The position numbers and the translations under genes were made by a program. 11,513 nucleotides of DNA from an uncultured Butyricicoccus sp. Its GTDB lineage: Bacteria > Bacillota > Clostridia > Oscillospirales > Butyricicoccaceae. The notes under the pieces were generated by a model. The model was given only the letters and a program-made list of their open reading frames with translations. It did no database searches and was not told where the DNA came from. Location of the stretch: the NCBI GenBank assembly GCA_900544475.1, contig UQVU01000049.1:1-11513 (forward strand), in the 5' to 3' direction. This document shows positions 1 through 7,378 of the stretch, piece after piece (the first letter of the stretch is position 1; each line of letters begins with the position of its first letter).

Positions 1-339
1 GGCCCGTCCGTCCGCATGGTATCGCTCGACGAGCTGGTGACGGCTGAGCTCGACGGACGCACGATTCGCTACACGCTTGAGGACGGCAGCGTGCTTCAAA
101 CGCCGACTATCCGCAACTCGTTCAAGACCGAGATAGCGTCCCTGCTCACTCACGACCAGTTCGTGCAGTGCAGCGTGTCCGCTGTCGTCAATCTCCGCTA
201 CGCGAGCCGCATGGAAAAGAACAATCTGTACCTGCTCGACGGGCGGCAAATCTCCATTTCGCGCCAGACCGGCTCGGGCGTCAAGGAGAAGTGGCAGGCG
301 TTCTGGAGTCGGTCCTCCGAAACCGGCAAGGACGAATAA
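1..339 (+). CDS. LytTR-family response regulator, C-terminal DNA-binding part (5' end outside window)
   Basis: The reading frame is open from base 1 to a TAA at 337-339, giving about 112 residues. They match a LytTR DNA-binding domain: a first strand near SLDELVTAEL, a DG turn in YTLEDGS, a helix around FKTEIASLL, the family hallmark F-x-Q-C-x-x-S-x-x-V-N-L, and a closing DGRQISISR strand-helix junction. LytTR domains normally sit behind a receiver domain and bind paired direct repeats upstream of target genes. A receiver is therefore expected before base 1 but cannot be seen. An ATG at 16-18 lies in frame, but the domain already appears to be under way there (SVRM before SLDEL), so I treat the gene as truncated by the window and not as starting at 16. 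The family's usual His in the Cys-His-x-Ser segment is Ser here (QCSVSAVVNL). The target is unknown. The call to family is solid; the call to a two-component partner is inference. Confidence 0.85.
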   Translation, partial: GPSVRMVSLDELVTAELDGRTIRYTLEDGSVLQTPTIRNSFKTEIASLLTHDQFVQCSVSAVVNLRYASRMEKNNLYLLDGRQISISRQTGSGVKEKWQAFWSRSSETGKDE

Positions 340-351
340 TCCGCAAAAAAT

Positions 352-397
352 ACACCGCAGCATAAACGGGCGTTTTCCCGTCTGCTGCGGTGTTTTT
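352..397 (+). terminator. Rho-independent terminator after the LytTR gene, probably bidirectional
   Basis: A perfect 11-bp stem (ACACCGCAGCA at 352-362 with TGCTGCGGTGT at 383-393) encloses a second 5-bp stem (ACGGG 366-370 with CCCGT 377-381) and is followed by TTTTT at 393-397. It begins 12 bases after the LytTR stop codon. The opposite strand also ends in a T run (complement of AAAAAA near 345-350), so it could stop read-through from the converging exporter operon too. Confidence 0.9.
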
Positions 398-414
398 CCA
401 TGCTTTTGCGGTAA

Positions 415-428
415 CGCTACCGGTAGCG
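415..428. repeat. 14-bp perfect palindrome
   Basis: CGCTACCGGTAGCG is its own reverse complement. CGGTA also occurs just upstream (410-414), so the block CGGTA-x-CGC appears twice in tandem across 410-429. It sits 18 bases past the LytTR terminator. It has no loop, so a protein-binding site is more plausible than an RNA hairpin. Its role is unknown. Confidence 0.6.
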
Positions 429-565
429 CGATGATATTTCGGCGTGAAACGCAGTGATTTTCGGTATTGCAGTGTTCCTCCTGCGCACTTCTCGATTTTT
501 GCAGGTTTTTGTGTCAAGTATCCCGGTCTCTCTTCGCAAATCTTCGCATTTTCCGCATCTTTACA

Positions 566-605
566 GCAAAATTCCCTCCATCGGCTCATGCGAGCGTCCG
601 GAGGG
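566..605 (-). terminator. Likely terminator of the marR-exporter operon
   Basis: Read on the minus strand, CCCTCC (600-605) pairs with GGAGGG (574-579). A nested GCTC-GCAT-GAGC hairpin lies in the loop, and AATTTTGC follows. The flanking AAAAT and ATTTT can extend the stem with mismatches. It lies 15 bases after the stop codon of the last exporter gene. The T tract is short, so termination may be partial and the shared hairpin at 352-397 could serve as backup. Confidence 0.5.
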
Positions 606-619
606 CATTTTCTGCATTT

Positions 620-2542
620 TTATTCGAGTTCGAATGCGCCGGTGTAGAGCTGATAATACTTGCCGTGCTCGGCAATCAGCTGTTCATGGTTGCCGCGCTC
701 GATGATGTGACCAAGCTCAAGCACCATGATAACGTCCGCGTTCTGAACAGTAGACAGGCGGTGCGCGATAACGAATACCGTGCGGCCGTGCATCAGGCCG
801 TCCATGCCTGCCTGCACGATGGCCTCGGTGCGTGTGTCGATCGAGCTGGTCGCCTCGTCGAGAATCATGACCGGCGGGTCGGCTACCGCCGCGCGGGCGA
901 TCGAGAGCAGCTGACGCTGGCCCTGCGACAGGCTGCCTCCGTCCCCGTCAATTACGGTATCGTAGCCGTCCGGCAGACGGCGGATAAAGTCATCCGCACC
1001 GGCCAGCTGAGCCGCCGCCACGATTTCCTCGTCCGTTGCATCCAGATTGCCGTAGCGGATGTTGTCGCGGATGGTGCCGGTGAACAGGTTGGTATCCTGA
1101 AGCACGATGCCGAGTGAACGGCGCAGGTCAGCCTTTTTGATTTTGTTGATGTTGATGCCGTCATAGCGGATTTTGCCGTCCGCGATGTCGTAGAAGCGGT
1201 TGATGAGGTTGGTGATGGTGGTCTTGCCTGCGCCGGTCGCGCCGACAAAGGCAACCTTCTGACCTGGCTCCGCGTACAGCGTTATATCGTGCAGGACGAT
1301 TTTATCCGGGTTGTAGCCGAAGTCCACATCGAAGAAGCGCACGTCGCCGCGCAGCTGTGTGAAGGTGGTCGTGCCGTCCTCGTGCGGGTGCTTCCACGCC
1401 CAGATGCCGGTTCTTTCCTTGGTTTCGACCAGCTCGCCCTCCTTGTTGTAGCGGGCGTTGACGAGGGTTACATAGCCGTTATCAGCCTCCGGCTCCTCGT
1501 CCATCAGCTCGAAGATACGCTCCGCGCCTGCAAGCGCCATGATGATCGAGTTGAACTGCTGAGAAATCTGAGTGACAGGCATGGTGAACGACTTGGTCAG
1601 CTGGAGGAAGGACGCGATAACGCCGACCGTGATGCTGTCGCCGACGACGCCGGACAGCGCCAGCGTACCGCCGACCACCGCCACGAGCACGTACAGCAGG
1701 TTGCCGATGTTGCCCATGATCGGCATGAGGATATTCGCGAAGGTGTTCGCGTTGCAGGCCGCCTGACGCAGCTCATCATTCAGCTCGTCAAACTGCTCCT
1801 TGCACTTGTCCTCGTGGCAGAATACCTTGACGACCTTCTGGCCGTTGACCATTTCCTCGATGTAGCCGTTGACCTTGCCGAGCGAGGTCTGCTGCGCGAG
1901 GAAGTAGCGCGCGGACCTGCCGCCGATATTCTTGACGACAACGAGCATGACCGCCACACCGAGCAGAACGAAAATCGTCAGCCAGATGTTGGTCACGATC
2001 ATGCCGATGAGCACCGAGATGATGGTCATGGCGGACGAGAACATCTGCGGGACCGACTGGCTGAGCATCTGCTGGAGCGTATCGGTATCGTTCGTAAAGT
2101 GGCTCATGAGGTCGCCGTGGGTGTTGGTGTCGAAATAGCGGATGGGGAGCGTCTGCATATGCTCAAACATATCGTCGCGCACGCGCTTGAGCACGCCCTG
2201 CGAAATGCCGACCATCAGCCAGTTATAAAGGAAGGTCGTTGCGATACCGATGAGGTAAATGACCGCCATCACCATCAGCGCATGGATAAGCTGGGTGAAC
2301 ACAGGCGACGCCTGAAGCAGCAGCGGCGCAACGTAATCGTCGATGAGGTCGCGGAGGAACATCGAGCCGGCAACGTTCGCTACCGCCGAGAAAATAATGC
2401 AGATCAGCACGATACCGAACTGAATGCCGTATCCCCTGCCGATATATTTCATCAGACGGTCGAGCGTCTTTTTCGGGTTCTTGCTGCGCTTGCCGCCCAT
2501 CATGCGGCGGCCGCCCGGTCCGCGCATCTGAGATCCTGCCAT
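620..2542 (-). CDS. ABC exporter half-transporter with intact catalytic ATP site (heterodimer partner B)
   Basis: This 640-residue protein has an N-terminal transmembrane domain (hydrophobic segments near 40-65, 85-110, 170-200, 275-300 and 305-325) followed by a nucleotide-binding domain. In the latter are Walker A GATGAGKT (434-441), Q-loop Gln482, signature LSQGQ (538-542), Walker B with catalytic Glu563 in MILDEATSS, and switch His594. The family uses ATP hydrolysis to export lipids, drugs or peptides. Gly is replaced by Gln in the signature (LSQGQ rather than LSGGQ), as is usual in the partner that completes the degenerate site of a heterodimeric exporter. The first 25 residues are basic (GGRRMMGGKRSKNPKK), and an unusually long linker (about 353-398) joins the two domains. 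The start codon overlaps the upstream gene's stop by one base (TAATG), so the two are almost certainly translationally coupled. The substrate is unknown; a YheH/BmrD-like role is inference. Confidence 0.93.
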   Translation of the reverse strand: MAGSQMRGPGGRRMMGGKRSKNPKKTLDRLMKYIGRGYGIQFGIVLICIIFSAVANVAGSMFLRDLIDDYVAPLLLQASPVFTQLIHALMVMAVIYLIGIATTFLYNWLMVGISQGVLKRVRDDMFEHMQTLPIRYFDTNTHGDLMSHFTNDTDTLQQMLSQSVPQMFSSAMTIISVLIGMIVTNIWLTIFVLLGVAVMLVVVKNIGGRSARYFLAQQTSLGKVNGYIEEMVNGQKVVKVFCHEDKCKEQFDELNDELRQAACNANTFANILMPIMGNIGNLLYVLVAVVGGTLALSGVVGDSITVGVIASFLQLTKSFTMPVTQISQQFNSIIMALAGAERIFELMDEEPEADNGYVTLVNARYNKEGELVETKERTGIWAWKHPHEDGTTTFTQLRGDVRFFDVDFGYNPDKIVLHDITLYAEPGQKVAFVGATGAGKTTITNLINRFYDIADGKIRYDGININKIKKADLRRSLGIVLQDTNLFTGTIRDNIRYGNLDATDEEIVAAAQLAGADDFIRRLPDGYDTVIDGDGGSLSQGQRQLLSIARAAVADPPVMILDEATSSIDTRTEAIVQAGMDGLMHGRTVFVIAHRLSTVQNADVIMVLELGHIIERGNHEQLIAEHGKYYQLYTGAFELE

Positions 2543-4272
2543 TATTCTTCACCGCCCTTTCTGTTCTGCTGGTTGTAGATTTCCTGATAAATCGTGTTGG
2601 TGGCGAGCAGCTCGTCATGCGTGCCGACCGCCTGCACTGCGCCGCCGTCCAGAATAACGATCTGGTCCGCGTCCTGTACCGAGGAAACGCGCTGTGCAAT
2701 GATAATCTTGGTGGTGTTCGGGATCTCCTCCGCGAACGCGCGGCGAATCAGTGCATCGGTCTTGGTGTCGACCGCGCTCGTCGAGTCGTCGAGGATGAGG
2801 ATCTTCGGCTTTTTCAGCAGCGCACGCGCGATACAGAGTCGCTGCTTCTGACCGCCCGAAACGTTGGTGCCGCCCTGCTCGATATGGGTGTCGTATTTGT
2901 CCGGCATCTGCTGAATGAACTCATCGGCCTGCGCCAGACGGCAGACGCGCTGAAGCTCCTCGTCAGATGCGTTCTCGTTGCCCCAGCGGAGGTTTTCCTT
3001 GATGGTGCCCGAGAACAGCACGTTCTTCTGGAGCACCATGGCAACCTCATCGCGCAGGGTTTCGATGTCGTAGTCGCGGACGTCTACGCCGCCGACCTTG
3101 ACCGCGCCGCTCGTCACGTCGTACAGACGCGGGATAAGCTGGACGAGCGAGGACTTGGACGAGCCGGTGCCGCCGAGGATGCCGATGGTCTGACCGGACT
3201 TGATATGCAGGTCAACATCGCGCAGCGCGAGCTTTTTCTTGTCGCCCTTGTAGCTGAAATCAACGTTGTCGAAGTCGATGGAGCCGTCTGCGACCTCGCG
3301 GACCGGGTTCGCCGGGTTGTGCAGGTCGGATTTCTCGGTCAGCAGCTCGACAACGCGCTCTGCGCTCGCCTTTGCCATCGTAATCATGACGAAAACCATC
3401 GCGACCATCATCAGGCTCATCAGAATCTGCATTGTGTAGGAGAACATACTGGTCAGTTCGCCGGTGGTCATCGAGCCGCCGACAATCAGGCGTGCGCCGA
3501 ACCACGAAATGAGCAGCATGCAGGCGTACATGCAGAACTGCATGAGCGGCATATTCGCGGCGAGGGTTTTCTGCGCCTTGGAGAAGGTGCGGTAGAGCAG
3601 CTCGGAAACGTTCTCGAATTTCTCGGTTTCGTGGTCCTCGCGGACGTAAGCCTTGACGACGCGGATGCCGTGCACGTTTTCCTGCACGACCGTGTTCAGA
3701 CGGTCATAAATCTTGAATACGCGCTCGAAAACCGGGCCGACAATGCGCATCAGAATGCCGAGGCCGATGGCCAGAACCGGCGCGACCGCGAGAAAGATAA
3801 GCGCCATGCGGCCGTTGATCTTCGCCGCGGCTGCGAACGAAAAGATCAGCATGACCGGGCAGCGCACCGCAATTCGCGTACACATCTGAAAGGCGTTCTG
3901 CACGTTCGTGACGTCGGTCGTCAGACGGGTGACGATGGAGCCGGTGGAGAACTTATCGATGTTCGAGAACGAAAAATCCTGCACCGCATAGTACATATCG
4001 TGTCTGAGGTTGCGGGCGAAGCCGGTCGAGGCCCGCGCCGCGTAGGTGCCGGCCGCCGCGCCGAAAACCAGTGCAAGCATCGCGCACGCGACCAGAATCA
4101 GGCCGTATTTCCAGATAGCGCCCATGTTCTGCGCATCGATGCCCTTGTCGATAAGCTCGGCCATGATGAAGGGGATAACGACCTCCATGACGACCTCAAG
4201 CACGACAAAGAGCGGCGTGAGAAGCGCGTCTTTTTTGAACTCACGCACGCTTTTGAGCAGTGTTTTTATCAT
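2542..4272 (-). CDS. ABC exporter half-transporter with degenerate ATP site (heterodimer partner A)
   Basis: This is a 576-residue type IV exporter half: a transmembrane domain over about residues 15-305, then a nucleotide-binding domain. Key positions deviate from consensus. Walker A is GGTGSSKS (367-374) with Ser372 in place of the third Gly, the catalytic Glu after Walker B is Asp496 (LILDDSTSA), and the switch His is Gln527 (IIAQRVSS). The signature is intact (VSGGQ, 471-475). This is the known pattern of asymmetric exporters such as TM287/288 and BmrCD, where one ATP site binds but hydrolyses poorly. An in-frame ATG at 4342-4344 would add 24 residues that read like marR sequence in another frame. 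The start at 4270-4272 has GGGAGGA eight bases upstream and begins with the expected MIKTLLKSVREFKK, so I chose it. It overlaps the end of marR by 32 bases, and its ribosome binding site lies inside marR. Confidence 0.93.
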   Translation of the reverse strand: MIKTLLKSVREFKKDALLTPLFVVLEVVMEVVIPFIMAELIDKGIDAQNMGAIWKYGLILVACAMLALVFGAAAGTYAARASTGFARNLRHDMYYAVQDFSFSNIDKFSTGSIVTRLTTDVTNVQNAFQMCTRIAVRCPVMLIFSFAAAAKINGRMALIFLAVAPVLAIGLGILMRIVGPVFERVFKIYDRLNTVVQENVHGIRVVKAYVREDHETEKFENVSELLYRTFSKAQKTLAANMPLMQFCMYACMLLISWFGARLIVGGSMTTGELTSMFSYTMQILMSLMMVAMVFVMITMAKASAERVVELLTEKSDLHNPANPVREVADGSIDFDNVDFSYKGDKKKLALRDVDLHIKSGQTIGILGGTGSSKSSLVQLIPRLYDVTSGAVKVGGVDVRDYDIETLRDEVAMVLQKNVLFSGTIKENLRWGNENASDEELQRVCRLAQADEFIQQMPDKYDTHIEQGGTNVSGGQKQRLCIARALLKKPKILILDDSTSAVDTKTDALIRRAFAEEIPNTTKIIIAQRVSSVQDADQIVILDGGAVQAVGTHDELLATNTIYQEIYNQQNRKGGEE

Positions 4273-4777
4273 TTCTGTGTTCCTCCCTGCAAGTGCTGCA
4301 TTGGTATTGTTCCAGATTGGAGCGGATTTTCTCGCTGACGGCAAACCAGTTGTTCAGCTCCTCCTCTGTGATTCCCCGGCGCAGCATCTGCTCCATCTGC
4401 TCCATGCGCTCGGTGATCCGTTCGTCCATCGCGCGCGCACGGTCGGTCAGCACCAGACGCTTGAGCCGTCCGTCATGCGCGACCGGCTCGCGGCGCAGGA
4501 TACCGTGCTGCTCCATGAGCTGCAGAATTCCCGTGGCGGTCGAGCGACGCATCTGGAACGCGCTCTCGATATCCTTCTGAAACAGATCGCCTTCCTTCTC
4601 GCGCAGGATCAGATGATGCACGATCATCGCCTGCATGCCGGTCACATTGGCCGAATTGGCACTTTTTTCTGTCATGCACGCCATCTGACGCCGAAGCAGG
4701 TTGTGCAGCATACCGATTTCTGCTCCGATGCGGTCATTCGAGTGGCCGCAGCATTCGTTATGGTCACAGCGATGCAT
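4241..4777 (-). CDS. MarR-family transcriptional regulator with Cys/His-rich termini
   Basis: The protein has 178 residues. A winged helix-turn-helix spans about 45-115, with the recognition region near QKDIESAFQMRRSTATGILQ (67-86) and the wing at HDGRLKRLVLT (101-111). Flanking helices serve dimerisation. MarR proteins typically repress a neighbouring efflux gene and release DNA on binding a drug-like ligand or on Cys oxidation. It is first in the operon and overlaps the exporter, so repression of that exporter and of itself is the likely role. AAGGAGG lies six bases before the ATG. Unusual features are an N-terminal cluster (His2, Cys4, His6, Cys9, Cys10, His12) and a CSTC motif at 160-163 near the C terminus, suggesting metal or thiol sensing. 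The family call is firm; the signal is inference. Confidence 0.9.
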   Translation of the reverse strand: MHRCDHNECCGHSNDRIGAEIGMLHNLLRRQMACMTEKSANSANVTGMQAMIVHHLILREKEGDLFQKDIESAFQMRRSTATGILQLMEQHGILRREPVAHDGRLKRLVLTDRARAMDERITERMEQMEQMLRRGITEEELNNWFAVSEKIRSNLEQYQCSTCREEHRNDKNTAQKRA

Positions 4778-4792
4778 TGTTAGCCTCCTTAC

Positions 4793-4808
4793 TGTTAGTC
4801 TGCTAACA
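4793..4808. promoter_or_regulatory. Inverted-repeat operator for the MarR regulator
   Basis: TGTTAG-TCTG-CTAACA is a perfect 6+6 inverted repeat with a 4-base centre. It lies immediately downstream of the -10 box and should cover the transcription start of the marR operon. A further TGTTAG half-site is at 4778-4783, next to the start codon and 15 bases from the first half. A bound MarR dimer here would block transcription. The site is seen; its use by this MarR is inferred from position. Confidence 0.75.
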
Positions 4809-4809
4809 T

Positions 4810-4837
4810 ATTATACATCACTCATTCTCAATGTCAA
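4810..4837 (-). promoter_or_regulatory. Sigma-A promoter of the marR-exporter operon
   Basis: On the minus strand there is a perfect -35 TTGACA (4832-4837) and a perfect -10 TATAAT (4810-4815) with a 16-base spacer. Such a strong promoter fits a unit that is held down by a repressor. Confidence 0.85.
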
Positions 4838-4842
4838 CCGAC

Positions 4843-4862
4843 TTCACAAAACGTTCACAAAA
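4843..4862. repeat. Two direct repeats of TTCACAAAA, 11 bp apart
   Basis: TTCACAAAA occurs at 4843-4851 and 4854-4862, separated by CG, just upstream of the marR -35 box. The 11-bp period is about one helical turn, so a protein could contact both copies from one face. No known factor is assigned. Confidence 0.5.
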
Positions 4863-4959
4863 ATATAGCAAAGACAAATCCCCTCTTAACAGCAGACCCC
4901 AAAAACATCCTCCGGTCAAAACTATCCCCATCGTCCTGCACCATGCCCTCCCCTGCCCT

Positions 4960-4974
4960 GCACGCGAAGCGTGC
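4960..4974. repeat. Mini-hairpin with GAA loop
   Basis: GCACGC-GAA-GCGTGC is a perfect 6-bp stem with a 3-base loop. Its core GCGAAGC is known in DNA as an exceptionally stable mini-hairpin. The same core recurs at 5162-5168. It has no T run, so it is not a terminator. Confidence 0.65.
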
Positions 4975-4982
4975 CATTCAAA

Positions 4983-4999
4983 GCCGCGCTATGCGCGGC
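4983..4999. repeat. GC-rich hairpin with TAT loop
   Basis: GCCGCGC-TAT-GCGCGGC is a perfect 7-bp stem with a 3-base loop, directly abutting the terminator stem at 5000. On the minus strand it follows that terminator's T run, so it lies beyond the expected end of the gdhA transcript. Confidence 0.65.
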
Positions 5000-5030
5000 A
5001 AAAAAGTCAGGACATGCGCCTGACTTTTTT
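5000..5030 (-). terminator. Second, strong terminator downstream of gdhA (symmetrical)
   Basis: AAAAAAGTCAGG (5000-5011) pairs perfectly with CCTGACTTTTTT (5019-5030) around a 7-base loop. Both strands end in six Ts, so it works in principle in either direction. Placed between gdhA and marR, both minus-strand, it would insulate the repressed exporter operon from gdhA transcription. Confidence 0.85.
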
Positions 5031-5039
5031 AACAAAAGC

Positions 5040-5076
5040 AGAAAGGGCCCGGAATCGATAATTCCGGGTCCTTTCT
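5040..5076 (-). terminator. First terminator downstream of gdhA
   Basis: A 16-bp stem (5040-5055 with 5061-5076, one G-T wobble) closes a 5-base loop. On the minus strand it is followed by GCTTTTGTT, giving a reasonable T tract. Its position about 95 bases past the gdhA stop codon fits. Confidence 0.8.
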
Positions 5077-5128
5077 GGTGCAATAGGTGTTCCCGCCCGC
5101 CTTTCAGGCGGTGCGGCGACACCGACCC

Positions 5129-5159
5129 TCGTTATGAAGGGCTTTGCCCTTCATAACGA
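5129..5159 (-). repeat. Long perfect hairpin just after gdhA
   Basis: TCGTTATGAAGGGC (5129-5142) pairs perfectly over 14 bp with GCCCTTCATAACGA (5146-5159) around a TTT loop. No T run follows on the minus strand, so it is more likely a 3'-end stabilising or processing structure or a dispersed repeat than a terminator. It begins 11 bases past the gdhA stop codon on the transcript. Confidence 0.7.
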
Positions 5160-5170
5160 AAGCGAAGCTT

Positions 5171-5171
<1 letters not shown>
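5159..5171. repeat. Mini-hairpin with GAA loop at the gdhA stop codon
   Basis: AAAGC-GAA-GCTTT is a perfect 5-bp stem with a GAA loop. It contains the same GCGAAGC core as the hairpin at 4960-4974. Its edge touches the last base of the gdhA stop codon. Confidence 0.55.
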
Positions 5172-6580
<1,409 letters not shown>

Positions 6581-6606
6581 TTACATACATGCGGTAGTAT
6601 GCTTAT

Positions 6607-6635
6607 AGTATATAATAATTTGCGGAAAAGTGCAA
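6607..6635 (-). promoter_or_regulatory. Sigma-A promoter of gdhA
   Basis: On the minus strand there is TTGCAC (6630-6635), a 17-base spacer and TATACT (6607-6612). The transcript would start near 6600, leaving a leader of about 85 bases before the gdhA ATG. Confidence 0.7.
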
Positions 6636-6668
6636 TAATTTAGCAGGTTAAAATTATACATTTTTTTC

Positions 6669-6705
6669 ATGAGAAAACCCATCTGAAATTGGTGGTTTTC
6701 CTCAT
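6669..6705. promoter_or_regulatory. Long inverted repeat upstream of the gdhA promoter
   Basis: ATGAGAAAACC (6669-6679) is matched by GGTTTTCCTCAT (6694-6705), 11 paired bases with one bulged C, around a 14-base centre. It lies 34 bases upstream of the gdhA -35. No T run follows on either strand, so a terminator is unlikely. A binding site for a nitrogen- or carbon-responsive regulator is possible but unproven. Confidence 0.5.
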
Positions 6706-6805
6706 AAAATGAAGTCGGCCGCCGAACGACTTGCAAAATGGCGGTATTTCAGTAAATATATAGAAGTGCCTGGCAGCACTCCGGTGCGCCCCTCTCCCCT
6801 GCCAC

Positions 6806-6834
6806 TTGCAATTCTCCCGCGCGCGTGATACAAT
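6806..6834 (+). promoter_or_regulatory. Promoter of the HD-domain gene
   Basis: TTGCAA (6806-6811), a 17-base spacer and TACAAT (6829-6834) predict a start near 6841. That gives a very short leader directly before AAGGAGG (6845-6851). Confidence 0.65.
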
Positions 6835-6858
6835 CGCTTCAAAAAAGGAGGCTCAGCT

Positions 6859-7365
6859 ATGATTGACATTGCGAAGCTCGCCGCGCTTGCGGTGCATTAT
6901 GACGCAGGCGACCCGCGCCGCGTGCAGCACTTTATAAAGGTATACGGCTACTGTCAGCTGCTCGGCCGCAGCGAGGGTCTGGATACACACACGCAGAATA
7001 TGCTCGGGGCCGCAGCGCTGCTGCACGACATTGGCATCCATGAGGCGGAGCGCAGGTTCGGCTCGTCCGCCGGCCCGTATCAGGAACAGGAAGGCCCGGC
7101 TGTCGCCCGTCCCCTGCTGCGCGAGGCCGGAGCGGACGAGGAGGAAAGCCGCCGCGTCTGCTGGCTGATTGCGCACCACCACAGCTATGGCGCCGGGGAG
7201 GACACGGATTTCCGCATCCTGCTCGAAGCGGATTTTCTGGTGAACGCCGACGAGGACGGACTGCCGCGTGAAAGCATACTTGCCGCACGCGAACGGCTGT
7301 TCCGCACGGAGAGCGGCAGGGCGCTCCTCGACGATATTTTCCTCGCGAAACCGTACATTATGTAA
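6859..7365 (+). CDS. HD-domain metal-dependent phosphohydrolase-like protein
   Basis: The 168-residue protein shows the HD-superfamily metal ligands in order: His24 (RRVQHFIKV), His56-Asp57 (ALLHDIGIHEA) and Asp125 (LEADFLVNADEDG), plus a histidine run at 106-108 (AHHHSYG) that could add ligands. HD proteins hydrolyse phosphomonoesters, nucleotides or cyclic nucleotides; the substrate here cannot be read from sequence. No signal peptide, membrane segment or fused regulatory domain is visible, so it is a small soluble stand-alone HD protein. AAGGAGG lies seven bases before the ATG. It stands alone, divergent from gdhA and convergent with the CoA-transferase gene, with tandem stop codons TAATAA. 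The family call is good and the function open. Confidence 0.85.
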   Translation: MIDIAKLAALAVHYDAGDPRRVQHFIKVYGYCQLLGRSEGLDTHTQNMLGAAALLHDIGIHEAERRFGSSAGPYQEQEGPAVARPLLREAGADEEESRRVCWLIAHHHSYGAGEDTDFRILLEADFLVNADEDGLPRESILAARERLFRTESGRALLDDIFLAKPYIM

Positions 7366-7378
7366 TAAGGTATGAAAA

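Larger units (their letters stand above)
398..619. other. Intergenic stretch between converging genes
   Basis: This region lies between the ends of the LytTR gene and the exporter operon. Apart from the palindrome at 415-428 and the hairpin near 566-605, I see no gene. The short open frames here have no ribosome binding site and no recognisable protein family. Confidence 0.6.
4838..5170. other. Gene-free, hairpin-rich region between gdhA and marR
   Basis: These 333 bases contain no credible gene. Short open frames overlap hairpins and have no recognisable domain. Going down the gdhA transcript the region holds hairpins at 5159-5171, 5129-5159 and 5097-5111 (CCGCC-TTTCA-GGCGG), two terminators (5040-5076 and 5000-5030), and two more GC-rich hairpins (4983-4999 and 4960-4974). 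The promoter-proximal part (4863-4950) is A- and C-rich with no visible structure. Confidence 0.7.

Noticed and set aside
510..545. A TTGACA-like -35 on the minus strand near 515
   Set aside because: No acceptable -10 lies 16-18 bases downstream, and no minus-strand gene follows it.
1289..2578. A 429-codon open frame antisense to the second exporter gene
   Set aside because: Same compositional shadow; its sequence shows no family features and the sense strand is fully explained.
2617..4338. A long open frame (573 codons) antisense to the first exporter gene
   Set aside because: It is rich in Arg, His, Asp and Val with no recognisable domain, as expected for the mirror of a GC-rich coding strand. 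The opposite strand encodes a clear ABC exporter.
4273..4344. A longer N terminus for the first exporter half starting at 4344
   Set aside because: The extra 24 residues come from reading marR codons in another frame. The ATG at 4272 has a good ribosome binding site and gives the family's usual start.
4960..5030. A CRISPR array suggested by regularly spaced hairpins
   Set aside because: The hairpins differ in sequence and are not identical repeats with uniform spacers, and no cas genes are near.
4831..5156. Short open frames in the hairpin-rich region, which might be small peptides
   Set aside because: They run through terminator stems, have no ribosome binding site and encode no recognisable peptide type.
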